NCBI GenBank assembly: GCA_030824585.1 | Contig: JAVBXM010000008.1 | Location: 37,832 to 101,831, forward strand | Reading direction: 5' to 3' | Source: Phaeospirillum sp. | Lineage (GTDB): Bacteria; Pseudomonadota; Alphaproteobacteria; Rhodospirillales; Magnetospirillaceae | Length of the DNA stretch: 64,000 nucleotides | In this document: one piece after another, positions 1 through 9,559 of the stretch | How positions within the stretch are numbered: the stretch's first letter is position 1 | How the letters are laid out: the number at the start of each line of letters is the position of its first letter | Position numbers and translations under genes: made by a program | The notes under the pieces: generated by a model | What the model saw: the letters and a program-made list of their open reading frames with translations, nothing else | What the model was told of the DNA's origin: nothing | The model's database searches: none

Positions 1-105
1 TGAAGCGCGGGCTGTCCGGTTTCTAAAAACCATTCCAACCTGACCGCTACAGCGTGATGCCGTTGCTGCGGGCCAGTACGGATATGATGGTCTGGGCCAT
101 TGTCG

Positions 106-963
106 TCACCACCAGCCGCTGAAGATGCTGCCGATCTTACCGGCAACCCAATCGACCGCTTTGGCAAGCGCCGTTCCGGCGACCTCGACGATCACGTCGA
201 GAATCCCCTTTTCCGCATCCCTCTTTGCTTTTTTCGAACGGTATTCCTTCTGTACCTCGCGCAACACGCCGACCCGCTTTTCGGCAGGCAGGGCGTGAAC
301 GATGCCGTCCACCAGTTCCACCAGACCGTATTTCTCTGCGGCGGAAGCGGCCAGAACCTGACCGGGAGGCAGGCCGAAGAACCCCGCCACCACGCGGCAT
401 TTTTCCTCGATATTGGCCGCTTGGCGGGAGCCGGGTTGATGCGCCTTTTCGTCCCATTCCCGGAACGGTTCGATCTTGTCCACTTGGCTGAGGACCACGA
501 AGAAGGGCTTGCCCACATCCAGATACGGCCTGACCAGCCGTTTGAAGAAATCCTGGTCCACGGCCAGGGCGCGATCATCGGCCTTGACGATCCACAGCAC
601 CAGATCGAGCTTGGGCAGCCATTGCCGATAGAGCGCGTCATATTCGGCGTCACGATCTTCGCTCTCACCCACGCCGGGAACGTCGAGCAGGGTCATGCCC
701 CTGCCCACAAGGTTGAGCCTGACCTGTTGGGGCGTGCGGGTGCAGGCGGCAATGTCGCTGATCGGGCATATGTCCCTGCCGAACAGGGCATTGCACAGGC
801 TGGACTTGCCCGCCCCGGTCTTGCCGAAGACCCCGACCATCGGTTCGTACTGGATGATGTCGTTGAGCCGCGACGATATTTGGGTCCGGTATTCCGCAGG
901 GATGTCGATGCCCTGGCGAGCCAGGGCATCGAGGAAGGATTCCACATTGTTCACGTCGATCAT
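106..963 (-). CDS. YeeP/YfjP-like (Era/Der-superfamily) P-loop GTPase with hydrophobic C-terminus
   Basis: Start taken at MIDVNNVESF (the longer ORF runs into intergenic DNA). GKTGAGKSS Walker A, LLDVPGVGES (DxPG G3), SQVDK (NKxD-like G4), hydrophobic C-terminal tail. Confidence 0.8.
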   Translation of the reverse strand: MIDVNNVESFLDALARQGIDIPAEYRTQISSRLNDIIQYEPMVGVFGKTGAGKSSLCNALFGRDICPISDIAACTRTPQQVRLNLVGRGMTLLDVPGVGESEDRDAEYDALYRQWLPKLDLVLWIVKADDRALAVDQDFFKRLVRPYLDVGKPFFVVLSQVDKIEPFREWDEKAHQPGSRQAANIEEKCRVVAGFFGLPPGQVLAASAAEKYGLVELVDGIVHALPAEKRVGVLREVQKEYRSKKAKRDAEKGILDVIVEVAGTALAKAVDWVAGKIGSIFSGWW

Positions 964-1284
964 GGTCGTTCCTGTCTTATGTGAGGGGGGAGTTCGCCCA
1001 TTTCGGGCGAGGACAGAATCCCTCCTGTCATCATCGTTCCCTCCAAAAGTGAGACGCCCTGCATCCGTCAGGAAGGCAGGGCGTCGGTTGCTATCGGAGA
1101 GGTAATATGTGTCTGAAATTATTTGGAATATTTTGGAAATAACTACCGAACACATCCTAACGCCGACGGGCGCCAGTTGGAGATTTGATGTCGGCTTTGC
1201 GCCCTTGGCGGCTGCTCTGAGGGTTGGCGTCAGTCCCCGGCAGCGGACACTGCAATTTAATGCACTGTCACCATAATTTCCAAG

Positions 1285-1401
1285 GTGATCGCCCCGCCCG
1301 CGACTGGGCTGTACCCGGTCGGCGTGGCCATCACCGCCGCCGACAATGGCACCGCCATGGTGCGGGTGCGTTTGGACGGTGTGGCTACCGCTGCCGAGTA
1401 A
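1285..1401 (+). pseudogene. C-terminal remnant of a phage capsid cement/decoration-like protein (DUF2190-like)
   Basis: In-frame translation VIAPPATGLYPVGVAITAADNGTAMVRVRLDGVATAAE* resembles the conserved C-terminus of this phage family. A stop lies just upstream (TAA at 1258) and there is no full-length ORF. Confidence 0.45.
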
Positions 1402-2710
1402 GCGACCCAGCTCCCCAATCGAAATCCAGATCAAAGACGAGATAGTCGTCATCCTCATCCGTTCCGCCGGTCTCGAAACGGGCTGCCTGGATCGTGTGCC
1501 CCCGGGTCAGCTCGTTATCGAACATATTCGGATGGTCTCCGAAGGCATGACGCTTGAATTCATCGAGCTGCAGACGCCCGGCCAGATACTCCTGGACCAA
1601 CCGTGACGAAATTTTGATGGTCATCTGCCCTCCCCCCGTCGTAACAACCGTAGCAAGGTACCATCCACGTTTCTCGGGGCCAAAGGCGCCTTGACGGTGA
1701 AGGTCTCTGGCCTGGTACCCCTCAAACCGCGGCGGTGGCAACTGAGCGGCGAGGGCCGTCAGCCGTTCATATTCGCCCGTCGGCACGCTCTCCCTCCGAT
1801 CGAAGCAACTCACCTTCCAGAAGATGCGGGATTCAGGGACGAGCCACATCTGCCGCTCCCGGTACGGCGAAAACACGCAAACCACGTCGATGCTGCTGTG
1901 CTTGCGCAGCCAGTGGCGGATAATTTCTTCCCCGCCGACCTCCTGGCCGGCTGAACTGATGGGACGCATTCGGCGCAGCAGGTCGCAGCCAGCATCCACC
2001 AGGAAAACGCATTTCAGCGTACCGGCTCCCGCATCTCGGACCTGGCTGGCCTTCTGCTTCAGTGCCTTGTAAATCGGGTTGTCTTCAAGATCGTATGCGA
2101 CAGGCGGCATACGGCAGAAGACTCGAAAATGCGGGGATGGCGCGTCCCGACGGCTCACGACGACATCAGTCTTTCCCTCGACGATGCGGATGGACTCTGC
2201 GCCCGCCCCACCATTCGGTGCAAACCACCAATCAATGGCCTTCTGTACTGCCGGGGTCAGTTTGAAGCCCGGATCAACGCATCGCTCACGATGAAACCGT
2301 CGGTCCCAGTAACTTCGCTCCATGAACTCGAAGTACAGCCGCCGTCCAGCCCCCTTGCTCACCCGATCCGCATAATTCGCAATGATGTTTGCCGTCCGGT
2401 CCATGGCCTCCTTGCCGGAGAAGCTGTCATCGGACAGGGCGCGAACCTCGACAATAGCGGGGGCCGATGCAAAGAGGTTTTCCGAAAAGGCATCAGGGCG
2501 ACGCGCAGTGCTGGACAGATCCGGTTCGACGGTCACATCGGCAACGCGCGAAACAGCCCAGAGCATTGCCAGTTCGGCCTCTGCACCGAGAGCTGCGTCG
2601 GTGTTCCTGTTCTCCAGACGCCCCAACAGGTCATGGACCTTGCGCGCATCAAGTGATGCGGACAGGTCGTCAAGCATGGATCGTAGTCGGCGTCGGGCAA
2701 AAATCGGCAT
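1385..2710 (-). CDS. Uncharacterised 441-aa protein, possible PD-(D/E)XK-like N-terminal region
   Basis: Long ORF. N-terminus has E(AELAMLWAV)...RPDAFSENLFASAPAIVEVRAL, resembling an E / PD / ExR(K) spacing. No family firmly recognised. Confidence 0.6.
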   Translation of the reverse strand: MPIFARRRLRSMLDDLSASLDARKVHDLLGRLENRNTDAALGAEAELAMLWAVSRVADVTVEPDLSSTARRPDAFSENLFASAPAIVEVRALSDDSFSGKEAMDRTANIIANYADRVSKGAGRRLYFEFMERSYWDRRFHRERCVDPGFKLTPAVQKAIDWWFAPNGGAGAESIRIVEGKTDVVVSRRDAPSPHFRVFCRMPPVAYDLEDNPIYKALKQKASQVRDAGAGTLKCVFLVDAGCDLLRRMRPISSAGQEVGGEEIIRHWLRKHSSIDVVCVFSPYRERQMWLVPESRIFWKVSCFDRRESVPTGEYERLTALAAQLPPPRFEGYQARDLHRQGAFGPEKRGWYLATVVTTGGGQMTIKISSRLVQEYLAGRLQLDEFKRHAFGDHPNMFDNELTRGHTIQAARFETGGTDEDDDYLVFDLDFDWGAGSLTRQR

Positions 2711-3045
2711 GCCGTGATGATGCCACAGTTTTCTGCACGCGGCACGCGCAGGCAGGGGTTACGGTGACAGTGCACTCAATTCAAAGTCTGCTTTACCGCT
2801 CCCGTCTCCGAAACCGGACTGTCCCCTCCCGGCCCACAGTTTCCGTTCCGCTTCGCGCCCATGTTAGACATTCGGTGAGACTCGACCGTTGCTTGATAGC
2901 GGACTGGCCGCTGCCGAATATGACCGCGATTGAGTGGAAAATGCTCTAGCGCTATTGAGAGTGTCGCGGCTTGCTTGTAGCATCAACGCGTGCGGCCGGG
3001 CGCATTGCGGCACATTGCATTGACTAAACACCGGGGGGGGGCATC

Positions 3046-5577
3046 TTGGACTTTGATGACATCGACTTCTCTGGAGAGGTCGCTCGACCGACCAACCCCA
3101 TCGAAATTTTCGAAGCTCTGCCAAGGTTGCCGGACACGCCAAATGACCTATGGCGAGGCCAAGCGCGAGCGCTAGAGGAGTGGCATTCGGCGCGCGCTAA
3201 GCGCGACGTCCTGGTGTCTCTAAACACCGGTGCGGGAAAGACGCTCGTTGGATTGCTAATCGCACAAAGCCTGGTTCATGAGGGCATTGAGAACGTCGTT
3301 TATGCCTGCGCGACGATAGACTTGGTGGAGCAGACAAAGAGAGAAGCAGAGCGTATTGGGATCTCCTGCACCACCCGTGTTCGACAAGGGTTTGACAATG
3401 ACCTATTCGAGACCGGAAGGGCGTTCTGCATTACAACTTATCAGGCGCTATTTAATGGCCATAGTGCTATTGTTAGTCGATATTTCCCTGGAGCGGTCAT
3501 CCTGGATGACGCGCACGTTGCTGAGTCGGTTATGCGAAGTGCGTACACCTTGCGTCTCCAAGGTGAGCAGACTGCAGCACTTCAGAAGGCTATTGTAGAA
3601 CTCTTTGAGCCCGACTTTGCGGCACTCGAAAAGCGGGGCGAATTTCAGGATGCCGTGGCTGGCCGGTACGGCAAGATAGTCCTTGCCCCTGCGCGCTCAG
3701 TCCGAGAACGCAGCGCTCGACTGCGAGCTCTTCTCGAAGAACATGGTGTGCAAGACGGGGATTTGTCCTATCCCTTCGCACACCTTCGGGACAAAATAGA
3801 CAGGTGCGCGGTTCTTTTTGGCTACGGCTGTGTAGAAGTAACGCCACCATTCCTTCCCGCGCTGGCCCATCCGATTTTTGAGCGGAAAATCAGGCGTATC
3901 TACCTCTCTGCGACTTTAAAATATAAGGCGGACTTGGCTCGAGCGTTTGGTCGGTTGCCTCAACATACGGTGGAGCCAGACAGTGACGCAGGTAATGGCG
4001 AGCGTTTAATATTGCAGTCGCGGTTGCTGGACGCTTCGAAGAAGGAAAAGAAGTTCGGCAAGGAGTTAATTAAGCAACTGGCAACCACGCGGAAGGTGGT
4101 AGTGGCCGTTCCGACTTATACTGACGCAGAGGAATGGGCTGAAGTAGGAAATCCGCCAACTCCTGACCAATTCTCGGCAGAGCTTGAGAAATTCCGCAAG
4201 GATCCAGCTGGTTCATTCATTCTCGTTAACCGCGTGGACGGCATCGATCTGCCCCACGACACCTGCCGCATCATGATAGCAGAGGGGTTACCAAAGGGCG
4301 GTTCGCTCCTAGAGCGCTTCCAGTGGGAATTTTTGCGCATGCGGCACTTCCAAGCGGCACGCATAGCCAATCGGGTCGTCCAGCTCTTTGGTCGCATCAA
4401 CCGCGGTCGTAGCGACTTCGGTACGGTCTTAGTCAGCGGCGAAGAGTTTAATTCGTGGCTAGCGACCGAGCGAAATTTGGCGCTGCTTCCTGATCTCCTG
4501 CGCAAGCAGATCCAGCTTGGCGCAATAGTGCAGGAGCGGATGGAGATTAAGAATGACGCTAAAGTCACCGATATAGTCGATCGGGTAATTAACCGGGATA
4601 AGGGTTGGCTTGATCTGTACGCTCGCTTCTTCGGGCAGGTTAAAGTAGCTGAACGACATGTGGAGCGCACGGAGATCGCGGAGAATGGTCTCGCAAATGC
4701 TGCGTTGGCCGAGGCGGAGTTCGCCCAATTGTGTTGGGACGGGGATTGGGGCGCGGCAAGGAACGTGTTTGAGGAAACTATTGAGAGTACTGTGCAGGCT
4801 GATGAGTACTTGGCGGGGTGGCACGAATTTTGGCTTGCGGCATGTCATGATCAAGAGGGGGACCCTGAAGGAGCTCTTGTCGCCTACCGTAAGGCCCGAC
4901 ATAGACTTGGTTCTAATTTGTATATACCGCGAGGAGGAATAGGAGGGCAGGATGAGAATGCCGTAGCTCTGACGCCTTTTGCGCAAGCTTTGGACAGAGT
5001 TGTTTCTCTTACCGCCCATAAGCAGTTTGAGAAGGTTTTCGAGAAACTGCGCGCTGCAATGACCCACTTGGATGGGGGTACGCCAGGCCAAATGGAGGCT
5101 GCTTACCGAGCTCTTGGCGAAGCTCTTGGCTTCATATCTACGCGTCCTGATAACGACGCCGGAACTGGTCCAGATGTACTTTGGGATTCCCCGGATAATC
5201 AATGTTGTCTTGCTATTGAGCTTAAAACGGATAAGAAAACACCCGCCCGGTACACAAAGGACGACATCGGGCAAGGGCACAACCACCTAGAATGGGTAGC
5301 CGCCAACTTTCCTGATAGGAAATGCTTGGGGCTCATTTACGTTGGGCCGGAGGGCGTATGCACCGAAGAGGCCAGCCCTTCGAAAATGATGTTTCAGGGG
5401 ACGCCCAGCAACGCCGTTGTCGTCCGGGATCGCCTTTTTGCCTTGATTTCTGACCTCCGGAAACTGCTTCCGCTCGAGCGCCCCAATGCCATGAAGGAGG
5501 CTGCTTCACTAAACCAATGGTCTCTAGCTGCGCTCGTCAGCGAACTGGGCCCGCATGACCTAAAAAATGGCGCATGA
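3046..5577 (+). CDS. SF2 DEAH-like helicase with C-terminal PD-(D/E)XK-type nuclease motif
   Basis: TTG start. NTGAGKTLVGLL (motif I), VILDDAHVAE (DExH-like motif II), YLSATLKYK (motif III), VVQLFGRINRGR (motif VI-like). C-terminal GPDVLWDSPDNQCCLAIELKTDKK matches PD-Xn-ExK. Confidence 0.82.
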   Translation: MDFDDIDFSGEVARPTNPIEIFEALPRLPDTPNDLWRGQARALEEWHSARAKRDVLVSLNTGAGKTLVGLLIAQSLVHEGIENVVYACATIDLVEQTKREAERIGISCTTRVRQGFDNDLFETGRAFCITTYQALFNGHSAIVSRYFPGAVILDDAHVAESVMRSAYTLRLQGEQTAALQKAIVELFEPDFAALEKRGEFQDAVAGRYGKIVLAPARSVRERSARLRALLEEHGVQDGDLSYPFAHLRDKIDRCAVLFGYGCVEVTPPFLPALAHPIFERKIRRIYLSATLKYKADLARAFGRLPQHTVEPDSDAGNGERLILQSRLLDASKKEKKFGKELIKQLATTRKVVVAVPTYTDAEEWAEVGNPPTPDQFSAELEKFRKDPAGSFILVNRVDGIDLPHDTCRIMIAEGLPKGGSLLERFQWEFLRMRHFQAARIANRVVQLFGRINRGRSDFGTVLVSGEEFNSWLATERNLALLPDLLRKQIQLGAIVQERMEIKNDAKVTDIVDRVINRDKGWLDLYARFFGQVKVAERHVERTEIAENGLANAALAEAEFAQLCWDGDWGAARNVFEETIESTVQADEYLAGWHEFWLAACHDQEGDPEGALVAYRKARHRLGSNLYIPRGGIGGQDENAVALTPFAQALDRVVSLTAHKQFEKVFEKLRAAMTHLDGGTPGQMEAAYRALGEALGFISTRPDNDAGTGPDVLWDSPDNQCCLAIELKTDKKTPARYTKDDIGQGHNHLEWVAANFPDRKCLGLIYVGPEGVCTEEASPSKMMFQGTPSNAVVVRDRLFALISDLRKLLPLERPNAMKEAASLNQWSLAALVSELGPHDLKNGA

Positions 5578-5673
5578 GACGCTCTGTATTCGGTTGGGAA
5601 CCCCTGAGCGACACCACTCAGGGGCCTCCAGATGTTTGATCAAAGGGCCGGCGCGGCTCCAGGAATGCATTAG

Positions 5674-6621
5674 ATGACCATTCTCCCGTCGATTTTCGCC
5701 GCCTTTCTCGAGCCGATTAAGCTCGTCTACGTGGGGGCATGTACAGACCTTGGCACTGATCCCACTGAGATTGGGTTAGCAGTGGAGGATCTGTCCTTCA
5801 ACAAGGGGGGGTACGAAGGCGAGTTTGCGGCTGTCGAACAACCACCGCAGGTGCGAATTACGTGGAACGGGCTCGCGAGCCTCTGGGCTTTCAGCCAGGC
5901 GGCTGCTCGAGTAGCGCGAGCGATGTTCGAGGCGCAGCGAGCTGCCGATCCAGAAGGACCTCCGCCCGAGTTGCCAATCGAAGGCGATCTGAAGATGGGT
6001 GTTGACATGTTTGAACTGTCAGTTCGTCTCGCTCGGCATCGTTTCGATTCTTGGGTTGATTGGGCGCCTAAGCCCGACGCCCTGGCAAAAAGTGGCGGAG
6101 ACGCTGAAGGCAACCAGCTATTCCTCGGGGCGCTGGGTTGGATAATCCGCCATGAGCTCGCCCACCACGTACTCAGGCATCATGCGCGCCGATCGATTAT
6201 TCCGGACGAAAATAAAGCACAGGAACTCGAAGCTGACGACCAGGCCACCCGCCAGATGAAAGGGAGCTATAAGGCTGATCAAGGACGGGCATACGGCGTC
6301 AGGCCCTCTCCGAATGAGATGGAACTCGAACGCCGTGCTCTGGCGATGTTTGTCGGGATGATTTGGGTGGTGCAGTTCGAACTCGGACCGCATGGCGAGA
6401 GCGCAACGCACCCCGATTCTGCCCGACGACTGCGTGGATTAGTTGATAGTCTCGCCCTTTCTCCGGACAGCTTCGCGGCCGAGATCCTCTCATACCTCGT
6501 CAAGGTTCTGATCGACCCTGAAGGCGATTGGCCCGCGGACACAGAGGAAGCAACATCGGGCGACGCAGCGATTAACGCAATGGTCATGATAACCCGCCAC
6601 ATTAACGCGCAAACGTGGTGA
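5674..6621 (+). CDS. HExxH zinc metallopeptidase-like protein (possibly related to Lit/U49-type peptidases)
   Basis: WIIRHELAHHVLRHHARR (HExxH), then AQELEADDQATRQ (downstream ExEAD-type third ligand), then THPDSARRLRGL. Confidence 0.65.
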   Translation: MTILPSIFAAFLEPIKLVYVGACTDLGTDPTEIGLAVEDLSFNKGGYEGEFAAVEQPPQVRITWNGLASLWAFSQAAARVARAMFEAQRAADPEGPPPELPIEGDLKMGVDMFELSVRLARHRFDSWVDWAPKPDALAKSGGDAEGNQLFLGALGWIIRHELAHHVLRHHARRSIIPDENKAQELEADDQATRQMKGSYKADQGRAYGVRPSPNEMELERRALAMFVGMIWVVQFELGPHGESATHPDSARRLRGLVDSLALSPDSFAAEILSYLVKVLIDPEGDWPADTEEATSGDAAINAMVMITRHINAQTW

Positions 6622-6940
6622 TGCAGCAGCAGTTGGATCAACGTTTTTTCGGAAGCGGTTCTTACCGACTGGGAAACAGCCCCACGCCAGATCCGCGGGG
6701 TGATTGTGGATGGCACTGCGGGACGGCATTAACAATGCCACGCTGATTTTCTGTCAGTGAGAAGGCTACTGACCTGCATTGGGAAAATTCCTCCAGTTTG
6801 AAGTAGAGTCCGGCCCCTCAGAGGACGGACGACATGAAGCGCAGCAGGTTTATCTAATTCAAAAGCGGACCGCACATATTGCGTCGCCCCCGGCGACATG
6901 CGTCTATGTTCGTTCGTCGGACTGTGTAGAAGTAAGCACC

Positions 6941-9559
6941 ATGGGGATGTTCGAAGATACCGGAATTTGGACCCGTTCGATGGATAGGGGAACCGCGCGG
7001 GATGACGCTGCGAGGGAGAGACTCCGAGTCGCGTACCGCACCTTTTGGGATAACGCGGTTGTTTTATCGCGCGAAATTCAGCGCGATATTTCGAATCTCA
7101 CGCTCCACGACGAAGCCCATTTCGAGGCCCTTTGGAGCAGAGCTGACCAGATTGCGGGACCTAGCCTGTCGCTCACTCCACTTGAGGCGTTTGTGCTGGG
7201 AGGAGCGATCCTGCTGCACGACAACGCCAACTCGCTCGCGGCGTTCGAGGGCGGGCTGGAAGCGCTGAAGGTTACGCCAGAATGGCGAGATGCGGCGGCC
7301 GAATGGCTCGAGCGGGCAGTTGACGAGGCCAAACCTCCGGCGGTTCCGCCGGAGGCAGTCCCACAGGTGTTGTTTGATGTACTACGTGGCTTGCATGCTG
7401 AGAGGGCGCGCACGCTTGCCAGTATGACCGTCAACGCAGGTGGAAAGACATTTCACCTCCTGCCCGATGACCAATTGAGAATCCATCTGGGCGATCTCAT
7501 CGGTGAAATCGCGGCCAGTCACCATTGGGATATTTCGACCCTCCCGGACCGCCTCCCACCGCTTGTAGGAACCTTAGCTGGAATGCCGGCAATGTGGACG
7601 ATCCGTCCCGTGCTTCTCGCATGCCTGCTTCGCTGTGCGGACGCCGTTCAACTCGACCAACAGCGCGCTCCCGACTTTTTGTATGCGATGCTGCGGCTGA
7701 GGGGCGTGTCCGAACTGCACTGGCGTGCGCAGAACAGGCTGGCGACGCCGGTTGTGGCGCCAGACGACCCCTCGGCCCTGATCTTCAGCTCAACGATGCC
7801 CTTTAGAGCGGATGATGCGGAAGCATGGTGGGTTGCCCATGACGCCATTCAGGTTGCAAACCGCGAGCTTCAGGCCTCGAACTCTCTTTTGCGAGACCTC
7901 CGACTGCCCCCTTTCGCGGTGAACAGGGTGGAAGGTGCGCGCTCCCCCGCGGCTCTCGCGCAGCACATGCGCGTTGTCGGCTGGAGGCCGGTCCAAGCTG
8001 AGGTGAAGATCACGCAAGTCGACAAAGTTGTGGAGATGTTTGGCGGCGCCGAGCTGTACGGGCAGGATCTTTCGGCTGCCCTACGTGAACTCATTCAAAA
8101 CGCCGCTGATGCCATCCGCTTCAGACGTGAACTAGAGCCACCGACTGCCGATTACAATGGGAGCATTATCCTTCGAATGGGACCTTGCTCTGGCCAAGGT
8201 GGGGATGTCTGGCTGGAGGTAGAGGACGACGGCTTGGGCATGTCCGAGGCGGTGCTCACGGGACCACTAATCGACTTCGGCTCAAGTTACGTCTCATCAG
8301 CCCTTGTGAAATCCGAGCGCCCAGGGCTGCTGTCCAAGGGACGGAAAAGGATCGGAAAATTCGGCATTGGCTTCTTCTCGAGCTTCATGCTCGGGGACGA
8401 GGTGATCGTTACGTCCCGACCATTCGATGCCGGATTTGACCAAATACGCACTCTTCATTTCCGCCAAGGTATAGGCCATCGTCCTCTGCTGCTTGACGAT
8501 CGTCCGTCTGATCTTGGGTGCAACACCTCGACGCGCGTACGACTTCGGTTGACGCCGGAACGATGCGAAGAGTTACTGAGGATGCCGGGAGGTTTTGGGG
8601 AGAAATTACCGCTTACCCTAACTGACCTAGTGGGAATGCTCTGCCCGATGCTGGATGCCGACATCTATGTCGAAGTCGGGGGCATGCGGCGTATGGTCCA
8701 CTCCCGCCGCTGGATGGACGAGGATCGCCTCTCATGGCTTCGGCGGATCACTGGGGCCGATGCCCGCAACGAAACGCATCTCGACGAAAATCTCATTGCG
8801 GCCGCTCCTCTCCTTACTTTTCTCGATCCGAACGATCCGAACGCTGGCCTTGCCTGCATTACGGGATCACCCGGTGCGGGTGTTATAGCGGTGGGGACTT
8901 TGAGGGCGAGTATGGTCTTCAATCGCTTCTCGGATGACTTCGTTGGAGCGATAGACCACCTGCCGGACAACCCGCGGCGTAGTCACGGAAAGCCAAGATT
9001 GGATGCGCATCTGGCAGAATGGGCCTCGGATCAGGCCCTCCGTAACCACGATATAGGTACTCCCGTCCCCCGCCGCATTTACGCTGCCGAGCGCGTTGCT
9101 CAATTCGGCGGCGACGCAACACCGATCGCGATGGTCCGGCTGAACCGTGAGTGGGTCGATCTCCAAACAGTACTCGACCAGCTAGCTGCGTCAGGACCGA
9201 TCTATGCGCCATTGAAGCTTTCCGGCCATGAAAAACGATTGATGATGACCGTCGTGCGCGAGCGACACACTGGATTCCTCGACAACTATCTTCCCGGTGA
9301 ATTGGAATATTTGATCCCAACGATTGAGACGAGCTCCGATGATAAAGCGCTTTATGCAGTACCAACCGAGGAAGATTCGGCCGAGAACGGCATCTGCATG
9401 CTTCTTACGAGGCTTGCGCTTTCTCGTGGACTAACTGTCAAAGGTGAGATTCAGCAACGTGTTGACTTCGCGCGCTATGTTGGACCGGCTTCCCCCCGGG
9501 AGGGTTTGGAACCCGGGAAGCTTATCGGTTGCAGCGGCCTCCGCTTATGGGTTGAATGA
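6941..9559 (+). CDS. HD-domain plus GHKL/Hsp90-like ATPase
   Basis: ORF opens at 6779 (TTG); ATG at 6941 (MGMFEDTG) is more likely. N-terminal LTLHDEAHFEALW...GGAILLHDNANS (HD-like). ALRELIQNAADAIR (N box), VEDDGLGMSE (G1 box), RIGKFGIGFFSSFMLGDEVIVTSR (G2 box), as in Hsp90/HtpG. Confidence 0.78.
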   Translation: MGMFEDTGIWTRSMDRGTARDDAARERLRVAYRTFWDNAVVLSREIQRDISNLTLHDEAHFEALWSRADQIAGPSLSLTPLEAFVLGGAILLHDNANSLAAFEGGLEALKVTPEWRDAAAEWLERAVDEAKPPAVPPEAVPQVLFDVLRGLHAERARTLASMTVNAGGKTFHLLPDDQLRIHLGDLIGEIAASHHWDISTLPDRLPPLVGTLAGMPAMWTIRPVLLACLLRCADAVQLDQQRAPDFLYAMLRLRGVSELHWRAQNRLATPVVAPDDPSALIFSSTMPFRADDAEAWWVAHDAIQVANRELQASNSLLRDLRLPPFAVNRVEGARSPAALAQHMRVVGWRPVQAEVKITQVDKVVEMFGGAELYGQDLSAALRELIQNAADAIRFRRELEPPTADYNGSIILRMGPCSGQGGDVWLEVEDDGLGMSEAVLTGPLIDFGSSYVSSALVKSERPGLLSKGRKRIGKFGIGFFSSFMLGDEVIVTSRPFDAGFDQIRTLHFRQGIGHRPLLLDDRPSDLGCNTSTRVRLRLTPERCEELLRMPGGFGEKLPLTLTDLVGMLCPMLDADIYVEVGGMRRMVHSRRWMDEDRLSWLRRITGADARNETHLDENLIAAAPLLTFLDPNDPNAGLACITGSPGAGVIAVGTLRASMVFNRFSDDFVGAIDHLPDNPRRSHGKPRLDAHLAEWASDQALRNHDIGTPVPRRIYAAERVAQFGGDATPIAMVRLNREWVDLQTVLDQLAASGPIYAPLKLSGHEKRLMMTVVRERHTGFLDNYLPGELEYLIPTIETSSDDKALYAVPTEEDSAENGICMLLTRLALSRGLTVKGEIQQRVDFARYVGPASPREGLEPGKLIGCSGLRLWVE

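Noticed and set aside
60-105. Possible 17-aa ORF (MAQTIISVLARSNGITL*) on the minus strand after the GTPase gene
   Set aside because: Too short and unsupported; near the window edge.
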